64,000 bases of DNA from contig NZ_QBDX01000001.1 of assembly GCF_003129605.1 (NCBI RefSeq), positions 1 through 64,000 of the forward strand, in the 5' to 3' direction. Source of the stretch: Hyphobacterium indicum (lineage in GTDB: Bacteria > Pseudomonadota > Alphaproteobacteria > Caulobacterales > Maricaulaceae). Below are positions 1 through 8,187 of the stretch, in pieces. The notes under the pieces were generated by a model. The model searched no databases and was not told the DNA's origin. It was given only the letters and a program-made list of their open reading frames with translations. Position 1 is the stretch's first letter. Each line of letters starts with the position of its first letter. The translations under genes and the position numbers were made by a program.

Positions 1-73
1 GGACTCGAACCTCCACTTCCTTTCAGAAACCAGCACCTGAAGCTGGCGCGTCTACCAGTTCCGCCACCTGGGC
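1..73 (-). tRNA. tRNA-Leu (anticodon CAG), 3' end cut by window edge
   Basis: Read on the minus strand, the gene begins GCCCAGGTGGCGGAAC at position 73. It has a leucine-type D-arm, a CCAGC/GCTGG anticodon stem around the loop TTCAGGT (anticodon CAG), a long variable arm, and the T-arm sequence GGTTCGAGTCC running off the left edge. The long variable region and D-arm fit a class II tRNA-Leu. The last bases of the acceptor stem lie outside the window. Confidence 0.95.
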
Positions 74-159
74 AGGTGAGCAAGGCGGGCGACATACGAA
101 TTCCGCGCGCGCCTGTCAATTCGGATATCATCGCCTGAACGGCAACACACGCCGCTGTC

Positions 160-459
160 TCAGCCCTTGCGGCCGGAGACCTTGCCGATAATGGCACTGG
201 CATCTTCCGCGCCGCGGCGCACATGCACCAGATCGCCGGGTTCCGACCAGGCCGGGCGCAGGCTGTCAGATGCCAGAATGACAGCGGAATAATCGCCCAT
301 CTGGTCGAGAGCCGCGCGGTTGAACAGGCGCTGGGAGGCGACATCGCCTTCAAACAGCGCCCGCGGCGCGTCATCCTGCAGCAGCGAGTCGGGCGAACGT
401 GTCGCCGGCGCCGGCGGTAGGTCCTCCCGGGCGTGTTTGCGGTAACGATAGCGTTTCAT
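160..459 (-). CDS. Small basic hypothetical protein coupled to the Ntn-hydrolase gene
   Basis: This 99-residue protein has a very basic start (MKRYRYRKHARED) followed by a mixed hydrophilic body. It has no signal peptide or membrane segment. Its ATG (457-459) follows the TGA of the upstream proteasome-like gene (461-463) after a single base, so translation is probably coupled and the two products may act together. I do not recognise a family. The body has alternating hydrophobic residues (SAVILASDSL, SAIIGKVSG) consistent with a small beta-rich domain, but no function can be assigned. The start is supported by the coupling and the lack of a better codon nearby. Confidence 0.6.
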   Translation of the reverse strand: MKRYRYRKHAREDLPPAPATRSPDSLLQDDAPRALFEGDVASQRLFNRAALDQMGDYSAVILASDSLRPAWSEPGDLVHVRRGAEDASAIIGKVSGRKG

Positions 460-460
460 G

Positions 461-1675
461 TCAGTCCCCCTTCCCCATTCCAGGTCCCGTCAGCGCCTCT
501 ATCGGCGCCTTGCGTTTGACCCATTTGAAGCCTTCACGCTTGGTAATTACGGCGGTGTCGACCGGCCCCCCGACGCCTTCCGGACCCAGCGACATGCGCA
601 TTTTAACAGAGGTTAGATGCACAAGCGACTCGGCCAGCCAAGCCATCTCGTCCGGCGGCATGCCCTGCAGGGTCGAGGCAAACGGCCCCAGATGCATGTC
701 CTGGATATAATCGCGCAGATAATCGAGAAAGATACGGATGAAATCATCCGACATGGCCGCGTTTTCGTGATGCAGGCGTGATTTTTCCTGCTCGCTCTTG
801 GCGAATTCATTGATCAGCCGGTCGCCATTGGCGCGGATCAGATCGCGGAACACGGTGAGCGAATAGTCCAGAAAGGACGGATCCACGCCGTGCACCATGG
901 AGATCATCACATTGCGCACCGCAAAGGGCAGAACGTCGGCCGGATGATCGACCGTGATCTGGCTTTCCGACCGCACGGAAACGGCCAGCCGCCCGGCAAT
1001 CACGCCGTCGCTTTCCAGATTGACGAGTGCCGGGAAGGTCTCGTCTCCGCCAAAGCCCGCCACCACCAGGCCGGAGCGCGCCACGGTCTCGATGTCGGCG
1101 ACCGCCAGACGGTGTAAAAGGCGCGGTAATTGCCGCTTGATGTCGGTATTCATCCGCTCACCGATGCGCGCGTGCAGCAGGCCCTGGTATTTTTCCAGGA
1201 GATCCGGGAAATTGCGCAGGAATTCGCCCTCGGTCAGGTCCGCCAGCGCCGGATGGACGCGGCGCGCCTCGACATCGCTGATCAGCGGTTCCAGCGAGCG
1301 GTTGACCAGGGCGCTGGCCTCGATCGCCCGCAGGAAGGAGGCGGTCTTGGTAAACACCGCCAGCTCGGAATCACGCAGGGTGAAATCGTGGAATGTCCCG
1401 GCAAAGTCGAAGAACGCCGCGCCCCAGTCTGCAATGGTGTCGTGGCCGGTTCCGCCATGGCGTTCGCGGAATTCCTTGATGATGACTTCCCATGGCACGC
1501 GCATGAACTCGGCATTGCCGTAGATCATCACCCCCACCGGGTGGGTGCGCGACAGGTTGAACAGCTTGTCGACACTGTCATAGGTCTTGATGCTCATGCC
1601 CGAGCCGAACGTAGCCTTGGAGTCCGCGGCCAGTGCCACGGCCTGCTTGTTCAGCAAGGCAACCTCTGCCGTCAT
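461..1675 (-). CDS. Proteasome-like Ntn-hydrolase fold protein
   Basis: This is a 404-residue protein. If the initiator Met is removed, the chain starts with Thr, and the first 40 residues match the proteasome beta/HslV pattern: Thr1, then AADSKAT with Asp17, then a lysine at position 36 (DKLF) where proteasomes have Lys33, then a GVMIYGNAEF strand like the glycine-rich strand of beta subunits. This is the Thr-Asp-Lys set of N-terminal-nucleophile hydrolases. The remaining 300 residues are mostly helical, far longer than HslV (about 175) or the Anbu peptidase, and I recognise no domain in them. A GAGGGG ribosome binding site sits just before ATG 1675. There is no signal peptide, so it is probably cytoplasmic. 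It forms a two-gene unit with the small downstream gene. Fold assignment is by motif; the substrate is unknown. Confidence 0.75.
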   Translation of the reverse strand: MTAEVALLNKQAVALAADSKATFGSGMSIKTYDSVDKLFNLSRTHPVGVMIYGNAEFMRVPWEVIIKEFRERHGGTGHDTIADWGAAFFDFAGTFHDFTLRDSELAVFTKTASFLRAIEASALVNRSLEPLISDVEARRVHPALADLTEGEFLRNFPDLLEKYQGLLHARIGERMNTDIKRQLPRLLHRLAVADIETVARSGLVVAGFGGDETFPALVNLESDGVIAGRLAVSVRSESQITVDHPADVLPFAVRNVMISMVHGVDPSFLDYSLTVFRDLIRANGDRLINEFAKSEQEKSRLHHENAAMSDDFIRIFLDYLRDYIQDMHLGPFASTLQGMPPDEMAWLAESLVHLTSVKMRMSLGPEGVGGPVDTAVITKREGFKWVKRKAPIEALTGPGMGKGD

Positions 1676-1861
1676 CCCCTCAACTCACCCCGGTCGTCAC
1701 GTTTTTGTTTTCGTTAACGGCCAGCCTAGCGCCGCGATCCGGCCATGAGGAGTCGGTTCGCGCGCCACGGGAATGCGAAACGCAGTGCCGCATGGACAGG
1801 CGCGCCGATTTCTGGTCTATGCAGGCCATCTTCTTGAACGCTTTCCGGAGGCATTTGGCTG

Positions 1862-2821
1862 ATGCTGCGCGACGAAATGATCACGGTGTTTGGCGGGTCC
1901 GGCTTTGTCGGCCGCTATGTGGTTCGGGCTCTGGTGAAGAAGGGCTATCGCGTCCGCGTCGCCACCCGCCGCCCCCACCTCGCCCTGGACATGAAAGTCA
2001 CCGGCGTCGTCGGCCAGGTCGAGCTGATGCAGGCCAATGTCCGCAACCCGGCTTCGGTCGCCCGCGCCGTGGCCGGTGCGCATGGCGTGGTCAATCTGGT
2101 CGGCATTCTGGCCGAGAGCGGCAAGCAGCGCTTTGCCAGCCTGCAGGCAGACGGCGCGAGGAATATTGCCGAAGCGGCGGCAGCAGCCGGCGTTCAGCGC
2201 TTTGTGCAGATGTCGGCCATCGGCGCCGATGCGGGGTCGAAATCGCGTTATGCGGCCACCAAGGCCGCGGGCGAGGCCGCCGTTCAGCAGGCTTTTCCCG
2301 GTGCGGTCATCCTGCGCCCCTCCATCATCTTCGGGACCGAGGATGAATTCTTCAACCGTTTTGCCGACATGGCGCGCTTTGCGCCGGCCCTGCCCCTGCC
2401 GGGTGGCGGCCGCATGAAGATGCAGCCGGTTTTTGCCGGCGATGTCGCCGCCAGCGTGGCCACCGCCATCAGCGATGCCTCTGTCGCTGGCGTCTACGAG
2501 CTGGGCGGACCACGCACCTATACCTACAAGGAATTGATGGCCTTCATCCTGAAGACGATCGACCGTCCGCGCCTTCTGGTGCCGGTGCCGATGTTTGCGA
2601 TGTCGCTATTGGGACTGGCCGGCGAGCTCGCCGCCATTCTGCCCTTCGTCCAGCCCTTCCTGACCCGCGATCAGGTGGTCATGCTGGGCAAGGACAATGT
2701 CGTCGCGCCGGATGCACATGGCATCGGTGATCTGGGGATAACGCCGGAGACCGTTGAAGCCATCGTTCCCGGCTATCTGGAACGCTATCGCCGCTACGGC
2801 CAGTTCCACGAAACCGCCTGA
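1862..2821 (+). CDS. NDUFA9-like atypical SDR, NAD(P)-binding
   Basis: This is a 319-residue Rossmann protein. The glycine motif FGGSGFVGRYV lies near residue 10, followed by VRVATRRP at the second strand, VVNLVGIL, and a Y-x(3)-K-like SRYAATKAAGE. It belongs to the atypical short-chain dehydrogenase group that contains the complex I accessory subunit NDUFA9 and bacterial homologues thought to bind NADPH near quinones. A GGAGG ten bases upstream supports ATG 1862; a second ATG at 1877 is possible but has no binding site. The gene is convergent with uppP, 13 bases away, an arrangement I recall from other alphaproteobacteria. The family call is firm; the substrate is unknown. Confidence 0.85.
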   Translation: MLRDEMITVFGGSGFVGRYVVRALVKKGYRVRVATRRPHLALDMKVTGVVGQVELMQANVRNPASVARAVAGAHGVVNLVGILAESGKQRFASLQADGARNIAEAAAAAGVQRFVQMSAIGADAGSKSRYAATKAAGEAAVQQAFPGAVILRPSIIFGTEDEFFNRFADMARFAPALPLPGGGRMKMQPVFAGDVAASVATAISDASVAGVYELGGPRTYTYKELMAFILKTIDRPRLLVPVPMFAMSLLGLAGELAAILPFVQPFLTRDQVVMLGKDNVVAPDAHGIGDLGITPETVEAIVPGYLERYRRYGQFHETA

Positions 2822-2834
2822 GGGCGGCACGCCG

Positions 2835-3635
2835 TCAGACCAGCAGCCAGAATATGAGACCGGCGAGGATCAGACGGTAGACCACGAAGGGCAGAAAGCC
2901 GACGCGCTCGACAAAGCGCATCATCACGGCAATGGAAGCCCACGCCGCCAGGAATGACAGCACCGCCACGATCAGCCCGTCCGCCAGGCTTGCCGTGCCA
3001 TCGCCGCCCTGCGCCAGGTCGAGCCCGGCGACCAGTGCAAAAGCGGCAATCACCGGGATCGCCATCAGCATGGAAAACCGGGCCGACTCACTGCGGCCAA
3101 GCCCCAGCGCCCGCCCGGCCGTCATCGTCACCCCGGAGCGGCTGGCCCCGGGGATCAGCGCGAAAACCTGGACCATCCCGATCAGGAAGGCGCTGCCATA
3201 GCCCAGCGTTTCCGCGGTGACATGGGTGCGGCCATACCGGTCAGCGGCCCAGAGCGGGACCGCGAATACAAGGGTCGCAATCCCGATAATCAGGGGCGAG
3301 CGGAAGAGATCGGTCTGGCCGGTCAGATAGAGCGCGCCGGCGGCGATGATGATGGGCGGCGTTGCCGCACCGACCAGCAGCGCCAGGCGTCCGCCGGGCG
3401 TCATCCGTCCCGACAGCCAGGCCAGTTTGCCCAGCGCGACATCGCGGATATCGCGCCAGAAATAGACCAGCACCGCCATCAGACTGCCGCCATGGGCCAT
3501 GACATCGATGAGCGGGCTCTGGTCCTCGAGTCCGGCGGCGATCGGCGCGAGAATGAGGTGTGCGGACGACGAAACCGGGAGAAACTCGGTCAGGCCCTGG
3601 ACCAGGGCGAGCAGCAGGAGTTGGGAAAGCGGCAT
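2835..3635 (-). CDS. uppP: Undecaprenyl-diphosphatase
   Basis: This integral membrane enzyme of 266 residues dephosphorylates undecaprenyl pyrophosphate to regenerate the lipid carrier for peptidoglycan and other surface polymers. The BacA/UppP signatures are visible: VQGLTEFLPVSSSAHL near the N-terminus (catalytic Glu and Ser/His region) and PGASRSGVT in the middle, with about eight hydrophobic segments. I chose the ATG at 3635 (MPLSQLL) because homologues start just before the first helix; the frame stays open for 15 more codons upstream without a family match. A terminator for the upstream lolA unit lies between the two genes, so uppP probably has its own promoter in 3636-3690. Confidence 0.95.
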   Translation of the reverse strand: MPLSQLLLLALVQGLTEFLPVSSSAHLILAPIAAGLEDQSPLIDVMAHGGSLMAVLVYFWRDIRDVALGKLAWLSGRMTPGGRLALLVGAATPPIIIAAGALYLTGQTDLFRSPLIIGIATLVFAVPLWAADRYGRTHVTAETLGYGSAFLIGMVQVFALIPGASRSGVTMTAGRALGLGRSESARFSMLMAIPVIAAFALVAGLDLAQGGDGTASLADGLIVAVLSFLAAWASIAVMMRFVERVGFLPFVVYRLILAGLIFWLLV

Positions 3636-3690
3636 GGGCGACTCTTGAGGCCGGAATTGATGGTCCCTTCTTGCCGCCAAGTCGTGACGA

Positions 3691-3728
3691 AAAAGAAAAC
3701 GCCCGGCCGCGAGGGGTGCGGCCGGGCG
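3691..3728 (-). terminator. Rho-independent terminator after lolA
   Basis: The 11-base arms CGCCCGGCCGC (3700-3710) and GCGGCCGGGCG (3718-3728) pair perfectly around a 7-base loop. On the minus strand the stem is followed by a run reading TTTTCTTTT. This fits an intrinsic terminator for leftward transcripts coming from ftsK/lolA. Confidence 0.85.
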
Positions 3729-3941
3729 CTCGCTGTGCGCCGTCGAAACTTGCGCGCATGCACCGGGAGGGGATTCCGGTGCGATCGGGACGGCAGATCC
3801 GTCAGCGGGGGGACGACGCCAATCCAGCGCCCCAATCAGCCGTTACATTAAAGACACGGGTCTGAAAAATGTGCAAATGAAAAATCAGAAAGAATTTGGA
3901 TGTATCATTAATGTTACATGTTCTGTAACAGAAAGTGATCG
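3729..3941. other. A+T-rich intergenic stretch with a small palindrome
   Basis: There is no gene here. The stretch between the lolA stop and the terminator stem (part of a roughly 300-base gap reaching the uppP start) becomes noticeably A+T-rich from about 3840. It contains the 7-base inverted repeat TGTTACA-TGTTC-TGTAACA at 3912-3930, eleven bases beyond the lolA stop. The repeat could be a weak hairpin protecting the lolA mRNA 3' end or a protein binding site; nothing in the sequence decides between these. Confidence 0.4.
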
Positions 3942-4634
3942 CTACTGACGGCGGCCGCGGCGATCATCTTCCGGCTCGTCCAGCACGAAAAGCCGGGGGT
4001 TCAGGCGCATGCCGGTCTCTACATCCGACAGCGACACCCGCGTCGTATAGCCCAGCGAATCGGTCACGAACCATTCTTCCAGCGCATAGCTTTCAGGATT
4101 GAAGGCGAACAGGGCGGTGCCGTCCATCTCCTCATTCCGGTCCCGCGCCGCGACATAGATATAGCCGTCCTCCTGCCAGACATCGGTGACATTCGCGTCT
4201 TCGGCCAGATTCACGTTTGGCTTCAGGATCCACCATAGCGGCGTGGACCTCAGGGGCACGCGGTCAACCGTCTCCAGATCCGCATCCTCGATCGCCACGG
4301 TTGTGCCATCGGCAACGACCAGCAGCGGGGAAGGCGCATCATACTCGAACCGCAAACGGCCCGGCCTGCGGATCGACAAAATTCCGGTCGAGGCCGAGAA
4401 GTCCGGGGCAATCTGGGTGAAGCGGGCACGATAGGTTTCCACGCTGTTGAGCCAGCCATTAACCCCGGCCAGCGCGGCATCGGTGTCGAAAGCCGTCATA
4501 TCGGCTTCCGCGGGCGCTGAATCCGAACTGATCTCTGCGGTGGCATCAGCAGGCGCAATATCAGCCGCGGTGTCCGCGCCAGTCTGCGCCATCAGGGCGA
4601 AGGAGAAAAAGAGCTCGATCATCATGCCGCCCAT
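3942..4634 (-). CDS. lolA: LolA-family outer-membrane lipoprotein carrier
   Basis: This 230-residue secreted protein has a hydrophobic N-terminus (FFSFALMAQ), an acidic Ala/Asp-rich linker, then a LolA-like domain. The domain carries the hallmark pattern of an RARFTQ segment, a GILSIRRPGRLRFEYD strand pair, LLVVADG, and a later TPLWWIL segment. LolA shuttles outer-membrane lipoproteins through the periplasm from LolCDE to LolB. Location downstream of ftsK is the usual alphaproteobacterial arrangement. The N-terminal linker of about 50 residues rich in Ala, Asp and Glu is longer than in E. coli LolA. Start codons at 4634, 4625 and 4622 are all possible; the first is given. Confidence 0.85.
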   Translation of the reverse strand: MGGMMIELFFSFALMAQTGADTAADIAPADATAEISSDSAPAEADMTAFDTDAALAGVNGWLNSVETYRARFTQIAPDFSASTGILSIRRPGRLRFEYDAPSPLLVVADGTTVAIEDADLETVDRVPLRSTPLWWILKPNVNLAEDANVTDVWQEDGYIYVAARDRNEEMDGTALFAFNPESYALEEWFVTDSLGYTTRVSLSDVETGMRLNPRLFVLDEPEDDRRGRRQ

Positions 4635-4679
4635 AATGCCCGCGAAATTGCGGCGGCGTCATGGCATAAGCGCAGCGTA

Positions 4680-5546
4680 TCAGTGACCGAAGCTGATCTG
4701 CCAGGCCGAGACTTCTCCCGGCTGCCAGTGCGGTATGATCAGTACATCTCCCAGCACATAGCCGTCATTCATATAGATGCCGGCCTCTCGCGTATCGGCG
4801 AGCACGGTCAGCTGTCCATCCGGCATGAGATGATAGAGCTGCCCCGGCCACTCGCTGGCGAAATAAGCCCCCTGTCCGTCAGGTGCGATCATATCGCCAT
4901 CCCCCAACCCCTCGCCGAGCACGCTGACGGTTTCACCGTCCAGCGAAATGGAGACGAACAGGCCGCCCATCGTCACCGCCAACATCCGTCCATCTTCAAG
5001 CCAGAGCCCGTTGATCGCGCGCAACGCATCATCCTCGGCCCAGACATGGACCATCCCGTCTTCCAGCACATAGATCCGGCTGGTGGCGGAATCAGAAACA
5101 TAGATACGTCCATCCGGCCCGGCGGCGGCATCATTCAGGAAGCCCGCACCCGGCGCGGGCCAGCGATTGATGATCTCGCCGGTCCGGCGGTCGATACAGA
5201 CGATCTGGGTGATGTCCGTGACATAGAGCCGGTCCCCCACAAGCGCCATGCCCTTGGGCGCATCCAGCCCTGTCGCCCACTCCAGTGTTTCGATCCCGCC
5301 ATCAGCGGTGATGCGGGAGATGAATCCGTTGCCGTCGCGCGTATCGCCTTCGCCATTGACGTTCGACACGAAAATCAGGCCGGTCTCCGGATCGGGCAGA
5401 ACGCTTTCCGGCGAGGCGAAACCGCCTGTGCGCCAGATTTCTGTGAGGCTTGCGGGTTCAACCTGCTCCGGCTCCGCTTGAGCGCAGGCAAGACAGACGG
5501 ATCCGGCAACCGGGACGATGAGTGAGACAAGGGAGGATTTCAACAT
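4680..5546 (-). CDS. Exported SMP-30/NHL-type beta-propeller protein, probable lipoprotein
   Basis: This 288-residue protein has an N-terminal signal ending in a lipobox-like VCLAC (Cys at about residue 21). It is followed by repeated blades with PESVLPDPETGLIFVSN, GLDAPKGMALVGDRLYVTD and AAAGPDGRIYVSD. These are typical of six-bladed SMP-30/gluconolactonase or NHL propellers. No catalytic metal site can be assigned with confidence, so it may be a binding or scaffold protein of the periplasm. It lies between ftsK and lolA on the same strand, with 45-53 base gaps. Confidence 0.75.
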   Translation of the reverse strand: MLKSSLVSLIVPVAGSVCLACAQAEPEQVEPASLTEIWRTGGFASPESVLPDPETGLIFVSNVNGEGDTRDGNGFISRITADGGIETLEWATGLDAPKGMALVGDRLYVTDITQIVCIDRRTGEIINRWPAPGAGFLNDAAAGPDGRIYVSDSATSRIYVLEDGMVHVWAEDDALRAINGLWLEDGRMLAVTMGGLFVSISLDGETVSVLGEGLGDGDMIAPDGQGAYFASEWPGQLYHLMPDGQLTVLADTREAGIYMNDGYVLGDVLIIPHWQPGEVSAWQISFGH

Positions 5547-5599
5547 GGGCGGGAATATGCCGCATTCCGTGCGCCAGATAACTTCAACTTTATGTGAGC

Positions 5600-7969
5600 T
5601 CAGGCGACGTCACGGTCCGGCAGATAGATATCGCGTTTGCCGGAATGATCTGCGGGGCCGATCATGCCCTCGTCTTCCATGCGTTCGATCAGCGTCGCGG
5701 CACGGTTATAACCGATCTGCAGGCGGCGCTGGATATAGCTGGTCGAGGCTTTGCGGTCGCGCGCCACCACGGCCACGGCCTGGTCAAACAGATCATCGCC
5801 CGATCCGCCACCGGCCTCGTCAAAAGGTGAGGGCGTGTCATCATTATCCTCGGTGACTTCCTCGAGATATTCCGGCGTGCCCTGTTTTTTCAGATAGGCG
5901 GCGACGTCCTCGACTTCCTGATCGGAAACGAAGGGTCCGTGCAGGCGGCGGATTCGGCCTCCGCCGGCCATATACAGGAGATCGCCCATGCCCAGCAATT
6001 GCTCTGCCCCCTGCTCGCCCAGAATGGTACGGGAGTCGATCTTCGAAGTGACCTGATAGGAGATGCGGGTCGGGAAATTGGCCTTGATCGTGCCGGTGAT
6101 GACATCCACCGAAGGCCGCTGCGTGGCGGTGATCATGTGAATGCCCGCCGCGCGCGCCATCTGCGCCAGGCGCTGGACGGCCCCCTCGATTTCCTTGCCG
6201 GCGACCATCATCAGATCGGCCATCTCGTCGATCACCACGACGATATAGGGCATCTTGACCGCCTCGATGGTCTCGGTCTCGTACATCGGTTCGCCGGTTT
6301 CACGGTCATAGCCCACCTGCACGGTGCGCTCCAGCGGCTCGTCCTTTTCCAGCGCTTCGGCCACGCGTTCATTGAAGCCGGCCACATTGCGCACGCCGAT
6401 CTTGGACATGCGCAAATACCGGCTTTCCATCTCGCGCACCGTCCATTTCAGCGCGGCGACGGCTTTTTTGGGGTCGGTGACGACCGGAGAAAGAAGGTGC
6501 GGAATGCCGTCATAGACCGACAATTCCAGCATTTTCGGATCAATCATGATCATCCGGCACTCATCCGGCGACAGCCGGTAGAGCAGGGACAGGATCATGG
6601 CATTGATGCCCACCGATTTCCCCGAGCCGGTCGTTCCCGCGATCAGGAGGTGCGGCATGCGGGACAGATCCGCCACAAAGGGTTCGCCATTGATGGTCTC
6701 GCCCAGCGCCATCGGCAATTCCGCCTTGGACGCCTCGAAGGCGGAGGAGTTGAACAGGGCGCGCAGGAAAACCGTTTCGCGCCGCGGATTGGGCAGTTCG
6801 ATGCCGATCGCATTCTTGCCCGGCACCACGGCAACCCGTGCTGCCGTCGCACTCATCGAGCGGGCGATATCGTCAGACAGGCCAATGACCCGCGAGGATT
6901 TCACACCGGCCGCTGGTTCGAATTCATAGAGCGTGACCACCGGCCCGGGCCGCACCTGTCCGATTTCGCCGCGCACGCCGAAATCCTCCAGCACGCCCTG
7001 AAGCAGTTCGGCATTCTGCTGCAGCGCCTGCGCATCGACCGATTCCGTGCGCACCTGTGGCCGCACCAGAAGATCCAGCCGGGGCAGTTTGAAGCCGCCA
7101 CTCTGGACAAAGGGCAAAGCCCCCTGGGCTTCACGCGCCTCCCGGCCGGAGGCGCGGGATTTGCGCACGGGCGCGACTTTTACCGCAGGCGAAACAGGCT
7201 CAGCCTTGCGGCGCCTTGTCCGCGGGCGTGGCGCGTCAACAATGTCATCCCTGTCATCGGCCCCGGCCTCGCCTTCCCGCCAGGGCAGGCGGCCCAGCGC
7301 CGCATCAACCCAGACCCGCAAGGTCGCCCAGGCCAGGCTCGCCGTATCGGCGGCGGCAACAATGTCGGACGGGCGCAGGCCGAAGCTGAAGAACACGCCG
7401 AGAATGGAGACCAGCAGGCCGATCCCGCCGGCCATCGCCATCGGAGCCGGCACGCCCAGCGCAGTCAGAGGGTCGGCGGCAGTAAACAGCAGGCCATCGC
7501 CCAGTACTCCGCCCAGACCCACCGCAAAAGGCCAGGCTTCGGGAATCGGCAAGGCGGAAACCGCCATCGCAAATCCGAGAAGGGCAAAACCGGCAGCGAG
7601 AAAGCGCAGCAGTTTGAAACCGAAGGAGCGCGGCTGATAGCGGCGCGTCATCTTCATGACGCCCCAGACCGCCAGCACCAGCGGCACACCGCCGGCCGCC
7701 CAGCCCAAAGTCTGCAGCAGGAGGTCGGACAGGATCGCGCCGAACGCGCCCAGCGCGTGGGTCACGGCATGAGAAGAAGCGACATTCCAGCTCGGGTCCA
7801 GCGGATTGTGATCCAGCAGGGCAAAGCCGGTCAGCCCCGCCAGCGCCAGCAGCAGACCGCCCGTTATCCAGGCACCCAGACGCGACATCCAGCCGGAACC
7901 CGCACGGCGGACCCGGCCCGAAATATCGTCGGAAGAGACAGCATCATAACCCGCCATGCGCGCATTCAA
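5600..7969 (-). CDS. ftsK: DNA translocase FtsK
   Basis: This septum-located motor pumps chromosome ends and drives dif recombination through XerCD. The 789-residue protein has about four transmembrane helices in the first 190 residues, then a short linker with basic and Pro/Ala content (residues about 230-290). The motor follows, with Walker A GTTGSGKS (Lys at about 451) and Walker B VVVIDEMADLM. The C-terminal gamma winged helix (last 65 residues, ASTSYIQRRLQIGYNRAA) reads KOPS sites. The linker is short compared with E. coli FtsK (1329 residues), as is usual in alphaproteobacteria. It heads a leftward unit with the beta-propeller gene and lolA. Confidence 0.97.
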   Translation of the reverse strand: MNARMAGYDAVSSDDISGRVRRAGSGWMSRLGAWITGGLLLALAGLTGFALLDHNPLDPSWNVASSHAVTHALGAFGAILSDLLLQTLGWAAGGVPLVLAVWGVMKMTRRYQPRSFGFKLLRFLAAGFALLGFAMAVSALPIPEAWPFAVGLGGVLGDGLLFTAADPLTALGVPAPMAMAGGIGLLVSILGVFFSFGLRPSDIVAAADTASLAWATLRVWVDAALGRLPWREGEAGADDRDDIVDAPRPRTRRRKAEPVSPAVKVAPVRKSRASGREAREAQGALPFVQSGGFKLPRLDLLVRPQVRTESVDAQALQQNAELLQGVLEDFGVRGEIGQVRPGPVVTLYEFEPAAGVKSSRVIGLSDDIARSMSATAARVAVVPGKNAIGIELPNPRRETVFLRALFNSSAFEASKAELPMALGETINGEPFVADLSRMPHLLIAGTTGSGKSVGINAMILSLLYRLSPDECRMIMIDPKMLELSVYDGIPHLLSPVVTDPKKAVAALKWTVREMESRYLRMSKIGVRNVAGFNERVAEALEKDEPLERTVQVGYDRETGEPMYETETIEAVKMPYIVVVIDEMADLMMVAGKEIEGAVQRLAQMARAAGIHMITATQRPSVDVITGTIKANFPTRISYQVTSKIDSRTILGEQGAEQLLGMGDLLYMAGGGRIRRLHGPFVSDQEVEDVAAYLKKQGTPEYLEEVTEDNDDTPSPFDEAGGGSGDDLFDQAVAVVARDRKASTSYIQRRLQIGYNRAATLIERMEDEGMIGPADHSGKRDIYLPDRDVA

Positions 7970-8031
7970 TCGCGAAAGCGTGAGTCGATGGTAAATACGG
8001 GTTAAGATAATGCTGTGGGAGGATGGCCCAC

Positions 8032-8187
8032 ATGACCCGCACTTTTGACATCAAAGCCACCGTTGCGGCGCTCGCCCCCGCTTCCTGTCGGGCCCGAATG
8101 TTGATGATCAGCAACACTAGCGCTTCCGGCGGCCGCTTACTTGTTAAAATGGGGCCTGCGTGGGCCGGGAAAAGACAGCCTCGCTAA
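8032..8187 (+). CDS. Doubtful 51-codon ORF upstream of ftsK
   Basis: A short rightward frame (MTRTFDIKAT...) starts at ATG 8032 with a GGAGG about nine bases ahead. It stops at TAA 8185-8187, immediately before the convergent end of the serine hydrolase gene. Its product has no signal, domain or obvious composition bias and I do not recognise it. The ribosome binding site is the only positive evidence. The region also has to carry the ftsK promoter, so the frame may be chance or the remnant of a lost gene. Confidence 0.2.
   Translation: MTRTFDIKATVAALAPASCRARMLMISNTSASGGRLLVKMGPAWAGKRQPR

Noticed and set aside
1-73. tRNA-Leu as an integration site for an island beside it
   Set aside because: No integrase, direct repeat or composition change is seen near the tRNA.
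3912-3930. TGTTACA/TGTAACA palindrome as a terminator
   Set aside because: The stem is short and A+T-rich; a stronger terminator for the same transcript lies at 3691-3728.
5939-8005. Long rightward open frame opposite ftsK
   Set aside because: It is the reverse shadow of ftsK; composition is His/Arg/Gln-rich and no domain is seen, while ftsK itself is certain.
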